The translations under genes and the position numbers were made by a program. A DNA stretch of 64,000 bases from Microbacterium lacus (GTDB lineage Bacteria > Actinomycetota > Actinomycetes > Actinomycetales > Microbacteriaceae): positions 1,860,001 through 1,924,000 of the forward strand of contig NZ_BAAAPK010000001.1 of the NCBI RefSeq assembly GCF_039531105.1, given 5' to 3'. The notes under the pieces are model-generated. The model made no database searches. It had not been told where the DNA came from and saw only the letters and a program-made list of their open reading frames with translations. Below, in pieces: positions 1 to 7,891 of the stretch. Within the stretch, counting starts at the first letter, position 1, and every line of letters begins with the position of its first letter.

Positions 1-915
1 GTCGTCGTGCTGGCGATCCTCGCCACCGCCTTCCTGTCGCTGGACACGACCGCCGTCCTGTTGACACCCGTCGTCGTGGCCGTGGCCCGGGCCCACCGTC
101 TGGACCCCCTGCCGTTCGCCTTCACGACCGTCGTGCTCGCCAACACCGCGTCGCTCGTGCTTCCGGTGTCGAACCTCACGAACCTGCTCGCCGTCGAGCG
201 CCTCGGCATCGCCGGGCCGCTGGAGTTCCTCGCCCTCACGGGTCCGTCCGCGTTCGTCGCGATCGCCGTGTCGGTTCTCATCCTCTTGCTCGCGCAACGC
301 CGCAGTCTGCGCGGACGCTATCTGCTGGCGACGCCTCCGCACGTCGAGGACCGCGTCCTCCTCATCACGGCCGCGGTCGTGGTGATCGCTCTGCTCCCGC
401 TCCTCGTCTCGGGCATGCCCCCGTGGATACCGGCGACCGCCGCCGCGATCGCGCTGTCGATCGTCTTCGCGGTGCGCTCGCGTCGGACTCTCCGCCTCGG
501 ACTCGTGCCCTGGCAGCTTCTGGTCTTCGCGTCCGGCCTGTTCCTGGCGGTCGGGGCGATCGAGGCGCTCGGCTCTCAGCGGGTCCTGGAGGCGATCGTG
601 GGGACGGGGACGTCGCCATCGGACCTCCTGCAGGTCGCCGCAGCGGGCCTGTTCGGCGCGAATGCGATCAACAACCTCCCCGCGTACCTCGCACTGGAGG
701 CGGCTGCGGGAGCTCCGGAGCGGTTGGCGGCACTCCTGGTCGGGGTGAATGCCGGCCCGCTCATCGCCCCGTGGGCGTCGCTGGCGACGCTGTTGTGGCA
801 TCAGCGGCTGCACGCTGTCGGCGTCGATGTGCCGTGGCGGCGCTATGTCCTGCTCGGCCTCGCGATCGCTCCGGTGACCGTCCTGCTGGCCACTCTCCCG
901 CTCGCTGTGCGCTGA
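1..915 (+). CDS. ArsB/SLC13-type ion permease, C-terminal part
   Basis: The reading frame is open at base 1, so the gene begins outside the window; a GTG at base 7 is in frame but is unlikely to be the real start. The visible ~304 codons are a polytopic membrane protein with about eight hydrophobic segments. The segment TAVLLTPVVV, the pair SNLTNLL and the later GANAINNLPAYL match the two Asn-containing hairpin signatures of the ArsB/NhaD/SLC13 ion transporter superfamily, including the arsenite-pump-like members. The substrate cannot be told from this fragment. It could be an arsenite permease, a dicarboxylate carrier or an Na+/H+ antiporter. No ars regulator or reductase is visible downstream. 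Confidence 0.75.
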   Translation, partial: VVVLAILATAFLSLDTTAVLLTPVVVAVARAHRLDPLPFAFTTVVLANTASLVLPVSNLTNLLAVERLGIAGPLEFLALTGPSAFVAIAVSVLILLLAQRRSLRGRYLLATPPHVEDRVLLITAAVVVIALLPLLVSGMPPWIPATAAAIALSIVFAVRSRRTLRLGLVPWQLLVFASGLFLAVGAIEALGSQRVLEAIVGTGTSPSDLLQVAAAGLFGANAINNLPAYLALEAAAGAPERLAALLVGVNAGPLIAPWASLATLLWHQRLHAVGVDVPWRRYVLLGLAIAPVTVLLATLPLAVR

Positions 916-945
916 GGGCTCTCGCGTCCGGGGTGGAAAAGCGAA

Positions 946-967
946 AACCCCCGGCTGTCCGGGGGTT
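946..967 (-). terminator. rho-independent terminator of the minus-strand tRNA cluster
   Basis: A perfect 9-bp stem (AACCCCCGG / CCGGGGGTT) closes on a 4-base loop. Read on the minus strand it is followed by TTTTCGC, so it fits termination of the Gly-Cys-Val tRNA transcript best. It could also serve the plus-strand permease that ends 30 bases away. Confidence 0.75.
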
Positions 968-975
968 CTCATGTG

Positions 976-1047
976 TGCGCGATACTGGGATCGAACCAGT
1001 GACCTCTTCCGTGTCAGGGAAGCGCGCTACCGCTGCGCCAATCGCGC
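976..1047 (-). tRNA. tRNA-Val(GAC)
   Basis: On the minus strand a 72-base cloverleaf has the acceptor stem GCGCGAT/ATCGCGC, the anticodon stem CTTCC/GGAAG around the loop CTGACAC (anticodon GAC, reads GUC) and a TTCGATC T-loop. The discriminator is A and CCA is not encoded (CAC follows). It is the last of three tRNAs probably transcribed together. Confidence 0.95.
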
Positions 1048-1074
1048 CCGTACGGGCATATTCAGTTGTCGGTG

Positions 1075-1145
1075 AGGTGGCGACGGGATTCGAACCCGTG
1101 TAAACGGCTTTGCAGGCCGGTGCCTAGCCGCTCGGCCACGCCACC
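1075..1145 (-). tRNA. tRNA-Cys(GCA)
   Basis: A 71-base cloverleaf has the acceptor stem GGTGGCG/CGCCACC, the anticodon loop CTGCAAA (anticodon GCA) and the T-loop TTCGAAT. The discriminator is U, as is normal for tRNA-Cys. CCA is not encoded. It lies 27 bases upstream of tRNA-Val(GAC). Confidence 0.95.
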
Positions 1146-1199
1146 GTGTGGATTGACCCCACGTGCGGTGGTCTTCCGTGAAGAAGACTCCTGCACTCG

Positions 1200-1272
1200 A
1201 GCGGATGACGAGACTCGAACTCGCGACCCCAACCTTGGCAAGGTTGTGCGCTACCAACTGCGCTACATCCGC
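1200..1272 (-). tRNA. tRNA-Gly(GCC)
   Basis: A 73-base cloverleaf has the acceptor stem GCGGATG/CATCCGC, the anticodon stem CAACC/GGTTG around TTGCCAA (anticodon GCC, reads GGC and GGU) and the discriminator U. CCA is not encoded. It is the first gene of the minus-strand Gly-Cys-Val array. Confidence 0.95.
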
Positions 1273-1423
1273 GTGGCCCGGATTGCTCCGGGCGCTTGAA
1301 CGACTTTAGCCGATGAATTCACACTCGCCAAACCAGGCGCGACCCGCGCGTGTCACCGGTCACCGACGGTTCGGGCAACCCTCCGGCATCGGGTAGGATC
1401 GAGTCTCGGCCCCGCAGGGCCAC

Positions 1424-1499
1424 GGGCGATTGGCGCAGTTGGTAGCGCGCTTCCTTCACACGGAAGAGGTCATCAGTTCGAGTCTGGTATCGCCCACCA
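1424..1499 (+). tRNA. tRNA-Val(CAC)
   Basis: A plus-strand cloverleaf has the acceptor stem GGGCGAT/ATCGCCC, the anticodon stem CTTCC/GGAAG around TTCACAC (anticodon CAC, reads GUG) and the discriminator A, followed by an encoded CCA at 1497-1499. It is the only tRNA in the window with genomic CCA. It is clearly paralogous to tRNA-Val(GAC) at 976-1047 and faces away from it. Confidence 0.95.
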
Positions 1500-1506
1500 C
1501 AGCCGC

Positions 1507-2016
1507 TCAGCCGGCGAACTCCCATCCGTACCGACGGCGCAGAGCCTCGGCCACGATCCGGAATCGGGCGGAATCCAGTGCGGCGGCCTCGCGGCGCATG
1601 CCGTCCGCGTGCACGCTGTAGAGCTGATCGATGTCCACCCACGACGGACGCCCTTGGGAATCCCACGCGCCGGGTCCGATCGGGAGGAAGTCACGCTCCC
1701 CGTCGTGAGCCTTGCTCGTGAGCTTCACGGCGAAGGCGCGATCGGTGCCATGCCGCCCGATGATCAGCACCGGCCGGTCCTTCCCGCGCCCGTCGTTCTC
1801 CGCGTACGGCACCCAGGTCCACACGACCTCTCCCGCGTCGGGCGCGCCGTCGCGTCGCGGCGCATAGCCGATGGCCACCGGTTCCACACGGCGGGGATCC
1901 AGCTCGACGGTGCCCGTCGCGCCGCCGGCCGTCGGTCGTAGTGCCGCGGGCGTCCGCGCCCGCGCGGGGCGGAACAGTCGCACGAGTGCACTCAGGAGGG
2001 TGTTTCGCGAGGCCAT
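1507..2016 (-). CDS. PemK/MazF-like toxin-fold protein without antitoxin
   Basis: A 169-residue protein. The C-terminal ~100 residues (from GEVVWTWVPY through KDRPVLIIGR to VDIDQLYSV) match the PemK/MazF SH3-like barrel: the GxVVW strand, the RPVLII strand and the WVDIDQL strand are all in order. The first ~60 residues are an Arg/Ala-rich extension not typical of MazF. Classical members are mRNA endoribonucleases held in check by a small upstream antitoxin. No antitoxin-sized gene lies on either side: tRNA-Val ends 8 bases beyond its stop codon and amtB is downstream of a terminator. It may therefore be a domesticated, non-toxic member. I infer the family from motifs only. Confidence 0.75.
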   Translation of the reverse strand: MASRNTLLSALVRLFRPARARTPAALRPTAGGATGTVELDPRRVEPVAIGYAPRRDGAPDAGEVVWTWVPYAENDGRGKDRPVLIIGRHGTDRAFAVKLTSKAHDGERDFLPIGPGAWDSQGRPSWVDIDQLYSVHADGMRREAAALDSARFRIVAEALRRRYGWEFAG

Positions 2017-2041
2017 CCTCAGACGATAGCCCCGACACGCG

Positions 2042-2073
2042 GAACACCCCGCGACCGAGGTCGCGGGGTGTTC
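2042..2073 (-). terminator. terminator between amtB and the PemK-like gene
   Basis: A long inverted repeat (GAACACCCCGCGACC / GGTCGCGGGGTGTTC) directly follows the amtB stop codon on the minus strand. It ends in TTC/TGCG rather than a long U tract. It separates amtB from the gene downstream, so amtB is monocistronic. Confidence 0.8.
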
Positions 2074-2092
2074 TGCGTGGTGAGCTTGTCGA

Positions 2093-3367
2093 TCAGGCCT
2101 TCGTGTCGGCGAGGACGTAGCCCTCTTCGCCGTGGACGATCGTGTCGATGCCGGCGATCTCGTCCTCGTTCTTCACGCGGAAGCCGATCGTCTTCTGGAT
2201 CGCGAAGCCGATGATCCAGGCCAGCACGAACGAGTACGCCATGACCGCGAAGGCGGCGATCGCCTGCACGAGGAGCTGCGTTCCGCTGCCGCTGTAGATC
2301 AGGCCCGTCCCGTTCGCGAAGAAGCCGAGGTACAGGGTTCCGATGAGGCCACCGACCAGGTGGATGCCGACCACATCGAGCGAGTCGTCGAAGCCGAGCT
2401 TGAACTTCAGCTCGATCGCCAGGGCGCAGACCGCTCCGGCGACGAGGCCGAGGACGATCGCCCAGATCGGAGTGAGCGAGGCACACGCCGGGGTGATCGC
2501 GACGAGGCCCGCGACGGCGCCGGAGGCGGCGCCGACCGAGGTGGGCTTGCCGTCCTTGATCTTCTCGACGATCAGCCAGGCCAGCAGTGCCGCAGCGGGT
2601 GCGGCGATCGTGTTGACGAAGGCGATCGCCGCGGTGTTGTCGGCGGCGAGCTCGGATCCGGCATTGAAGCCGAACCAGCCGAACCACAGCAGGCCCGCCC
2701 CGAGGAGGACGAACGGCGGGTTGTGCGGGACGTGCACGCCCTTCTGGAAGCCGACGCGCTTGCCGAGGACGAGTGCCAGCGCGAGGGCAGCGGCACCGGC
2801 ATTGATGTGCACGGCGGTACCACCCGCGAAGTCGATCGCACCGACCCCGAACACGTTCTGCATGCCGTACGTGATCCAGCCGCCGTAGGCGAAGCTGCCG
2901 TCATCGGCCAGGCCGAAGTTGAACACCCAGCTGGCCACGGGGAAGTAGACCACCGTGGCCCAGATCGCCGCGAAGATCATCCACGCGCCGAACTTGGCAC
3001 GGTCGGCGATCGCGCCGGACACGAGCGCCACCGTGATGATCGCGAACGTCGCCTGGAAGGCGACGAAGGCCAGCGGCGGGAAAGCCGCACCGTCGGGCGT
3101 CTCGAGGAGGTTCGCCAGCCCGAACTCTGCGGGGTCGATCGCCCACGGGAACTGAACGGTGCCCTCCGCGGTTGCCGGGAACGCGATCGCGTAGCCGTAC
3201 AGGACCCACAGGACGCCGATGAGTCCCATTGCGCCGAAGCTGAGCATCATCATGCTGATGACGCTCTTGGCCTTGACGAGGCCGCCGTAGAAGAAAGCGA
3301 GTCCTGGAGTCATCAACAGGACCAGCGCTGCCGATATCAGGATGAATGCCGTGTTGCCTTGATCCAT
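2093..3367 (-). CDS. amtB: ammonium transporter
   Basis: A 424-residue Amt/Mep/Rh family channel that passes NH3/NH4+ across the cytoplasmic membrane. The protein has about eleven hydrophobic segments. The N-terminal TPGLAFFYGGLV signature, the first pore histidine at H187 (TAVHINAG) and the second at H336 (GIHLVGG) are present. Actinobacterial amtB is often followed by glnK (PII) and glnD; here a terminator follows the stop codon and neither gene is in the window. The start ATG begins MDQGNTAF. A tandem GlnR-type operator lies 70-107 bases upstream, so nitrogen-limited expression is expected. Confidence 0.97.
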   Translation of the reverse strand: MDQGNTAFILISAALVLLMTPGLAFFYGGLVKAKSVISMMMLSFGAMGLIGVLWVLYGYAIAFPATAEGTVQFPWAIDPAEFGLANLLETPDGAAFPPLAFVAFQATFAIITVALVSGAIADRAKFGAWMIFAAIWATVVYFPVASWVFNFGLADDGSFAYGGWITYGMQNVFGVGAIDFAGGTAVHINAGAAALALALVLGKRVGFQKGVHVPHNPPFVLLGAGLLWFGWFGFNAGSELAADNTAAIAFVNTIAAPAAALLAWLIVEKIKDGKPTSVGAASGAVAGLVAITPACASLTPIWAIVLGLVAGAVCALAIELKFKLGFDDSLDVVGIHLVGGLIGTLYLGFFANGTGLIYSGSGTQLLVQAIAAFAVMAYSFVLAWIIGFAIQKTIGFRVKNEDEIAGIDTIVHGEEGYVLADTKA

Positions 3368-3436
3368 CTCGAAGTGAACCTCTCTGCAGGGACGCAGGGT
3401 AGAAAGCGTCGGGTGGTCCCAGTGTCGAGGCGCCGG

Positions 3437-3474
3437 GTTTCCTGCGGCCGGAGAGTGTGTTTCGCGTCTGTTAC
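3437..3474 (-). promoter_or_regulatory. tandem GlnR-type operator of amtB
   Basis: Read on the minus strand the region is GTAAC-n6-GAAAC-n6-TCCGG-n6-GAAAC. This is the actinobacterial GlnR arrangement gTnAC-n6-GAAAC repeated with a 22-bp period; only the second a-box (TCCGG) is degenerate. The same arrangement precedes glnA at 41040-41077, which strongly supports the call. Confidence 0.8.
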
Positions 3475-3550
3475 GTCGGGCGCGGTCAGGTAAACATCAG
3501 GTTTCCTCGGGCCGCGAGACCCGCATGAATCGCCGCGATTGCGTCTGGAC

Positions 3551-4585
3551 TCAGTCCAGCGTCGAGGCGATCAGGCGCGAGATGGCCCGAAGGTACTTCT
3601 TGCGGTACCCGCCGGCGAGCATCTCCTCGGGGAAGACGAGATCCAGGCTCGCACCCGTGGCGCGGATCGGCAGCTGCGCGTCGTAGACGCGGTCGATGAA
3701 CGCGACGAACCGCAGCGCCGCGGACTGATCGTTCAGTGGAGCCACGTCGCGCATCCCGACCAGGGACAGACCCTCGATGAGCCGGATGTAGCGGGACGGG
3801 TGCACGGTGGCCAGATGGGCGACCAGGTCGGCGAAGGCGTCGTCGGAGACGGCACCGGAGGTTGCGGCATCCGCGATCTTCTCGGCGTACTCGGCCTCGG
3901 TGAGCACGTCGGCGTGCCCGTCGAGAGCCCGGTGGCGGTAGTCGGTCCCGTCGATGCGGATCGTCTCGAAGCTCGCCGCCATCGCGTGGATCTCGCGCAG
4001 GAAGTCCTGGGCGGCGAACCGGCCCTCGCCGAGGGCGTTCGGCGGCGTGTTGGAAGTCGCCGCCAGTCGCGTGCCCGAGGCGACGAGTTCGCCGAGGAGC
4101 CGCGTCATCACCATCGTGTCGCCGGGGTCGTCGAGCTCGAACTCGTCGATGCAGAGGAGGTCGGAACCGCGGAACAGATCGACGGTGTTCTTGTAGCCGA
4201 GGGCTCCCACGAGGGCGGTGTATTCGATGAACGAGCCGAAGTACTTCCGGCGCACGGGCATCGCGTGGTAGATCGCCGCCAGCAGGTGCGTCTTGCCGAC
4301 GCCGAATCCGCCGTCCAGATACACTCCCGGCTTCGGATCCGGCGTCTTCTTCGCGCGACGGAACAGTCCCCCGCGCTCTTGCGCCGCGCCGAGACCGGCG
4401 AAAGTCATCAGCGTCGCCTTCGCCTCCTGTTGCGAGGGGAAGGCGGCATCCGCCCGGTACGACTCGAAGCTCGCCTGGGCGAACTGCGGAGGCGGCACGA
4501 GTGAGGCGACCATGTCGGCGCCCGAGATCTGCGGTGTCCGCTCGGTGAGATGGACGATTCCCGTGATGGCCGTGGAGGGTGTCAT
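3551..4585 (-). CDS. zapE: cell division protein ZapE / AFG1-like ATPase
   Basis: A 344-residue AFG1-family P-loop ATPase. The Walker A motif is GGFGVGKTH at residues 92-100, and Walker B is LLCIDEFELDD, followed by the family element TSNTPPNAL. In E. coli ZapE binds FtsZ and modulates the Z-ring; the mitochondrial homologue Afg1 works in protein quality control. Its length is normal for the family. It is divergently placed from the rhodanese gene and stands upstream of amtB with a 183-base gap that holds the amtB control region. Confidence 0.9.
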   Translation of the reverse strand: MTPSTAITGIVHLTERTPQISGADMVASLVPPPQFAQASFESYRADAAFPSQQEAKATLMTFAGLGAAQERGGLFRRAKKTPDPKPGVYLDGGFGVGKTHLLAAIYHAMPVRRKYFGSFIEYTALVGALGYKNTVDLFRGSDLLCIDEFELDDPGDTMVMTRLLGELVASGTRLAATSNTPPNALGEGRFAAQDFLREIHAMAASFETIRIDGTDYRHRALDGHADVLTEAEYAEKIADAATSGAVSDDAFADLVAHLATVHPSRYIRLIEGLSLVGMRDVAPLNDQSAALRFVAFIDRVYDAQLPIRATGASLDLVFPEEMLAGGYRKKYLRAISRLIASTLD

Positions 4586-4643
4586 CCTGCTGATCCTGTG
4601 TCGCCTTCTTACGCGGGTGGGTGCACGTCTCCACCCGGGAATC

Positions 4644-4649
4644 TAGGCT
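4644..4649 (+). promoter_or_regulatory. -10 box of the rhodanese gene
   Basis: TAGGCT matches the actinobacterial TANNNT -10 consensus and lies 57 bases before the ATG at 4707, which has its own GAGGAG ribosome site. It is therefore a leadered transcript. Confidence 0.5.
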
Positions 4650-4706
4650 CGAAGACGCGGTGCCAGCCTACGCCCGACCGCACCCGTCCCGATCCGAGGA
4701 GCCCCG

Positions 4707-5606
4707 ATGACCGTCGCGTTCGACACGTCCTCCCCCAAGTTCGCCGAGTACGCCGAGCCCGGACGGCTCGTCACCGGAGCGTGGCTCGAGGAGAACCTCG
4801 GCACCCCCGGTCTCGTGGTCGTCGAATCGGACGAGGACGTCCTGCTCTACGAGACGGGACACATCCCCGGTGCCGTCAAGGTGGACTGGCACACCGAGCT
4901 GAACGACCCGGTCGTACGCGACTACGTCGACGGCGCGGGTTTCTCGCGGCTGCTGAGCGCGAAGGGCATCTCCCGCGAGGACACGATCGTGATCTACGGC
5001 GACAAGAACAACTGGTGGGCCGCATATGCGCTCTGGGTCTTCTCGCTGTTCGGTCACGAGGATGTGCGCCTGCTCGACCGGGGTCGAGACGGATGGATCG
5101 CCGACGGCCGTCCGCTCACGACCGAGCCCACCGTCCGCGAGAAGACCGACTATCCGGTGATCGAGCGCGACGACAGCTCCCTGCGGGCCTACAAGGAGGA
5201 CGTGCTCGCCCACCTCGGCAAGCCGCTGATCGACGTGCGCTCGCCGGAGGAGTACGACGGTTCCCGGACATCCGCGCCCGCGTACCCGGAAGAGGGCGCG
5301 CTGCGCGCAGGCCACATCCCGACGGCGGCGAGCGTGCCGTGGGCGCGGGCGGTCGCCCCGGACGGCGGCTTCAAGCCGCGCGCCGAACTCGACGCGATCT
5401 ACCGTGACGAGGTCGGCCTGGCCGACGGGGACAGCGTGGTGGCCTACTGCCGCATCGGCGAGCGATCCAGTCACACCTGGTTCGTCCTGAAGCACCTCCT
5501 CGGCTTCGAGGATGTGCGCAACTACGACGGCTCCTGGACCGAGTGGGGCAGCGCGGTGCGCGTACCGATCGCGGTGGGCGCCGAGCCGGGGTCCGTGCCC
5601 GCCTGA
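4707..5606 (+). CDS. sseA: thiosulfate/3-mercaptopyruvate sulfurtransferase (tandem rhodanese)
   Basis: A 299-residue protein with two rhodanese domains. The N-terminal domain (about residues 20-130) is inactive, while the C-terminal domain carries the catalytic Cys248 in the loop [15 protein letters not shown]-type loops are typical of actinobacterial CysA/SseA thiosulfate sulfurtransferases, which move a sulfane sulfur onto cyanide or another thiophile. The start ATG has GAGGAG six bases upstream. sufE begins 24 bases after the stop codon, so the two probably form a sulfur-transfer operon. Confidence 0.93.
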   Translation: MTVAFDTSSPKFAEYAEPGRLVTGAWLEENLGTPGLVVVESDEDVLLYETGHIPGAVKVDWHTELNDPVVRDYVDGAGFSRLLSAKGISREDTIVIYGDKNNWWAAYALWVFSLFGHEDVRLLDRGRDGWIADGRPLTTEPTVREKTDYPVIERDDSSLRAYKEDVLAHLGKPLIDVRSPEEYDGSRTSAPAYPEEGALRAGHIPTAASVPWARAVAPDGGFKPRAELDAIYRDEVGLADGDSVVAYCRIGERSSHTWFVLKHLLGFEDVRNYDGSWTEWGSAVRVPIAVGAEPGSVPA

Positions 5607-5630
5607 ATCGACCGTGGAAGGATGTCAGGG

Positions 5631-6068
5631 ATGACTTCCGACCTTCTTCCCGCGCCGCTGGCCGAGATCCGCGACGACTTCCTCGAGCTGCCCGAGCCTG
5701 AACGCCTCCAGTTGCTCCTGGAATTCGCGAACGAGCTCCCCGAGGTTCCCGCGCGTTTGGAGGGTCATCCCGAGCTGCGTGAGCGCGTCGCGGAGTGCCA
5801 GTCCCCCGTCTACATCATCGTCGAGGTCTCCTCGGACGACGTCGTGACGATGCACGCGACGGCTCCGGCGGAAGCACCGACGACTCGCGGGTTCGCGAGC
5901 ATCCTCGCGCAGGGCATCTCGGGCCTCACCGCCGATGAGGTGCTTGCGGTGCCGGACGACTTCCCGCAGAGCATCGGACTCACGCGTGCCGTCTCCCCTC
6001 TGCGCATCGCCGGGATGACCGGGATGCTGATGCGCGTCAAGCGTCAGGTCCGCACGAAGCGCGCGTGA
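5631..6068 (+). CDS. sufE: SufE-family sulfur acceptor protein
   Basis: SufE takes persulfide sulfur from a SufS-type cysteine desulfurase. Cys56 in AECQSPVYI is the acceptor cysteine and fits the family motif CqS.vyl. I place the start at the ATG at 5631 (MTSDLLPAP) because GGAAGG at 5616-5621 is correctly spaced nine bases from it; the in-frame ATG at 5622 touches the ribosome site. The protein is 145 residues, normal for SufE. Its partner in the window is the upstream sulfurtransferase, and no sufBCDS cluster is visible, so it may work with the rhodanese or with a distant desulfurase. Confidence 0.93.
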   Translation: MTSDLLPAPLAEIRDDFLELPEPERLQLLLEFANELPEVPARLEGHPELRERVAECQSPVYIIVEVSSDDVVTMHATAPAEAPTTRGFASILAQGISGLTADEVLAVPDDFPQSIGLTRAVSPLRIAGMTGMLMRVKRQVRTKRA

Positions 6069-6078
6069 GCGGCCACAC

Positions 6079-7275
6079 TCACTCCGGCAGGAGCGCCCGT
6101 TCCTCCAGCCACGAGCGGATGCTCCCGCTCCAGCGCTCCTGGTCGTAGTTCCACAGCTTCGTGTGGCGGGCGGTGTCGAAGACCTGCATCTGCACGAGGT
6201 CGGGCCGCGCCACGACCAGATCGTGCGACGCGTCGGAGGGCACGAAGCCGTCGTCGTCGCTGTGCAGGATGAGGATCGGATGCCGCAGCTCGGGTGCGCG
6301 CGCGATCACGTCGAGCCGGTCGAACGGGATCGCCGCCCCGGCCCCGGCCATGTGCGCGGACCACTCCGTGCGCAGCGCGCCGATCGCGAGCCCGGTGACG
6401 GCGGTCGGGATGTGCTGCTGGCGGGCCTGATAGCCCAGCACCACGCGCCAGTCCACGACCGGGGACTCGAGGATCACGCCCGCGAGCACATCGCGGTGTG
6501 CGGAGTTCAGCTCGAGCTGCAACGCGATCGCGCCGCCCATCGACCAGCCCATCAGCACGATGCGCTTCGCTCCCCGACGCCGCGCGAACCCGATGGCGGC
6601 GTCGACGTCGCGCCACTCGGTCGCGCCGAGGGAGTACGTGCCCGCACGGCTCCGGGGTGCCTCGCCGTCGTTGCGGTACGACACCAGGAGCGACGTGATG
6701 CCGAGACCGTGGAAGAGGGGCACCGCGCGCAGGCACTCGGCGCGGGTCGTCCCGCGCCCGTGGATCTGGATGACCCAGACCTCTCCCGTTCCCGCGGGGA
6801 ACAGCCACGCCGGGCAGGGGCCGACCGCCGACCCGATCAGCTCGGACGTGTACGGGAGGTGCAGTTCCGCCGGGGTGTCGTAGTACCAGCCGCTGAACGC
6901 GGCGTCCGCGGAGATCCGCGCCTGGGGACCGATCTCGGTCAGGAGCTTCCGCTTGACGCTCGTGGCGTCTTCCGCGAGGACGGATCCGAGCTTCACGTAC
7001 GACTCCGTGCCGCTGGTGAACAGTCCGTAGCGACCCGGCAGCTCAGTGTCCGGCGTGCGCGCCAACGTGATCGTCTGCGCGGACGTGTCCAGGCTGAGGA
7101 TCCGCGTATCCGGCACGCGTGCGGCGGGGGTCACCACCCGCCGGGCGAGGTGCAAGGACGTCAGCGCCAGGGCAGACACCGTGAGTCCGAGCGCTCCGCC
7201 GAGCAGCACGAGGGCGGCCCGGACACCGGCCTGGAGTGCGGGAGGGGCCATCGCGGCGCGCCTGGAGTCGACCAT
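6079..7275 (-). CDS. membrane-anchored alpha/beta hydrolase
   Basis: A 398-residue protein. A hydrophobic segment at residues 17-45 is probably an uncleaved signal anchor that places the rest outside the membrane. The catalytic domain has the oxyanion-side strand VWVIQIHGRG, the nucleophile elbow GWSMGG with Ser245, the acid region HSDDDGFVP and a late His in DTARHTKLW, all in the order expected for an alpha/beta hydrolase. The substrate is unknown; a peptidase or esterase role is possible. An ATG at 7275 is used here; TAGAGT on the minus strand lies nine bases upstream and suggests a leaderless mRNA. Confidence 0.85.
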   Translation of the reverse strand: MVDSRRAAMAPPALQAGVRAALVLLGGALGLTVSALALTSLHLARRVVTPAARVPDTRILSLDTSAQTITLARTPDTELPGRYGLFTSGTESYVKLGSVLAEDATSVKRKLLTEIGPQARISADAAFSGWYYDTPAELHLPYTSELIGSAVGPCPAWLFPAGTGEVWVIQIHGRGTTRAECLRAVPLFHGLGITSLLVSYRNDGEAPRSRAGTYSLGATEWRDVDAAIGFARRRGAKRIVLMGWSMGGAIALQLELNSAHRDVLAGVILESPVVDWRVVLGYQARQQHIPTAVTGLAIGALRTEWSAHMAGAGAAIPFDRLDVIARAPELRHPILILHSDDDGFVPSDASHDLVVARPDLVQMQVFDTARHTKLWNYDQERWSGSIRSWLEERALLPE

Positions 7276-7284
7276 CGAGGCCCC

Positions 7285-7294
7285 ACTCTAGTCT
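7285..7294. promoter_or_regulatory. overlapping divergent -10 boxes (hydrolase / DUF3000)
   Basis: The 10-mer ACTCTAGTCT contains TAGTCT on plus (six bases before GTG 7301) and TAGAGT on minus (nine bases before ATG 7275). The two share the same TA dinucleotide. The whole intergenic gap is 25 bases, so both genes appear to be leaderless and fired from one opening site. Confidence 0.6.
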
Positions 7295-7300
7295 TTCGGC

Positions 7301-7891
7301 GTGGCTGAGCTTCGTCCTCCGAGCGCGTCGCCGTCGTTCGAGAGTGCGGCGGCGAGCGTGCGTGCGACCGTCTTCCGCCCCGATCTGTCGGTGCGGGAGA
7401 TCCCCGCTCCCGGCGGCCTGGCGCCCGAGTGCATCGCCCTGGCCGGCGACGTGCGACCCGACGCGGAGGGCGAGGATTCCCGGTACGGCACGGGCCGTTT
7501 CCTCCTCCTGCATGATCCCGGCGAGCCGTCTCCGTGGAACGGACCGTGGCGCATCGTCTGCTTCGCCCAGGCCCCGCTCGAACCCGACATCGGCATCGAT
7601 CCGATGCTCGCCGACGTCGCCTGGTCGTGGCTGATGGATGCCCTGGGCTCGCGACGGGCGGGATTCCATTCCGCGTCCGGGACGGCGACGAAGACCCTGT
7701 CGACGGGCTTCGGCTCGCTCGCGGCCGAGGGTGACGGGGCGCAGATCGAGCTGCGCGCGTCGTGGTCGCCGGATGGCGAGATCGCCCCGCACGTCGAAGC
7801 ATGGGCGGAACTGGTCTGCATGTTGGCGGGGCTCCCGCCGGGTTCGGAGGACATCGCGGTGCTCGGATCGCACAGGGGGCCGCGTGACTGA
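7301..7891 (+). CDS. DUF3000 family protein
   Basis: A 196-residue protein of the actinobacterial DUF3000 family, whose biochemical role is not known. It has no signal peptide or membrane segment. Recognisable features are the N-terminal FESAAASVRATVFRP and the central DPMLADVAWSWLMDAL block. In many actinobacteria this gene directly precedes RNase D, as here: the TGA at 7889-7891 overlaps the start of rnd by eight bases, implying translational coupling. The GTG start has TAGTCT six bases before it and no Shine-Dalgarno, so translation is probably leaderless. Confidence 0.88.
   Translation: MAELRPPSASPSFESAAASVRATVFRPDLSVREIPAPGGLAPECIALAGDVRPDAEGEDSRYGTGRFLLLHDPGEPSPWNGPWRIVCFAQAPLEPDIGIDPMLADVAWSWLMDALGSRRAGFHSASGTATKTLSTGFGSLAAEGDGAQIELRASWSPDGEIAPHVEAWAELVCMLAGLPPGSEDIAVLGSHRGPRD

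Noticed and set aside
976..1499. tRNA-associated genomic island
   Set aside because: No integrase, direct repeat of a tRNA 3' end or base-composition change is visible near the tRNA cluster.
3490..3505. Third GlnR-type box (GAAAC on minus at 3501-3505)
   Set aside because: It is 42 bases from the operator's first GAAAC, out of phase with the 22-bp period, and has no partner a-box.
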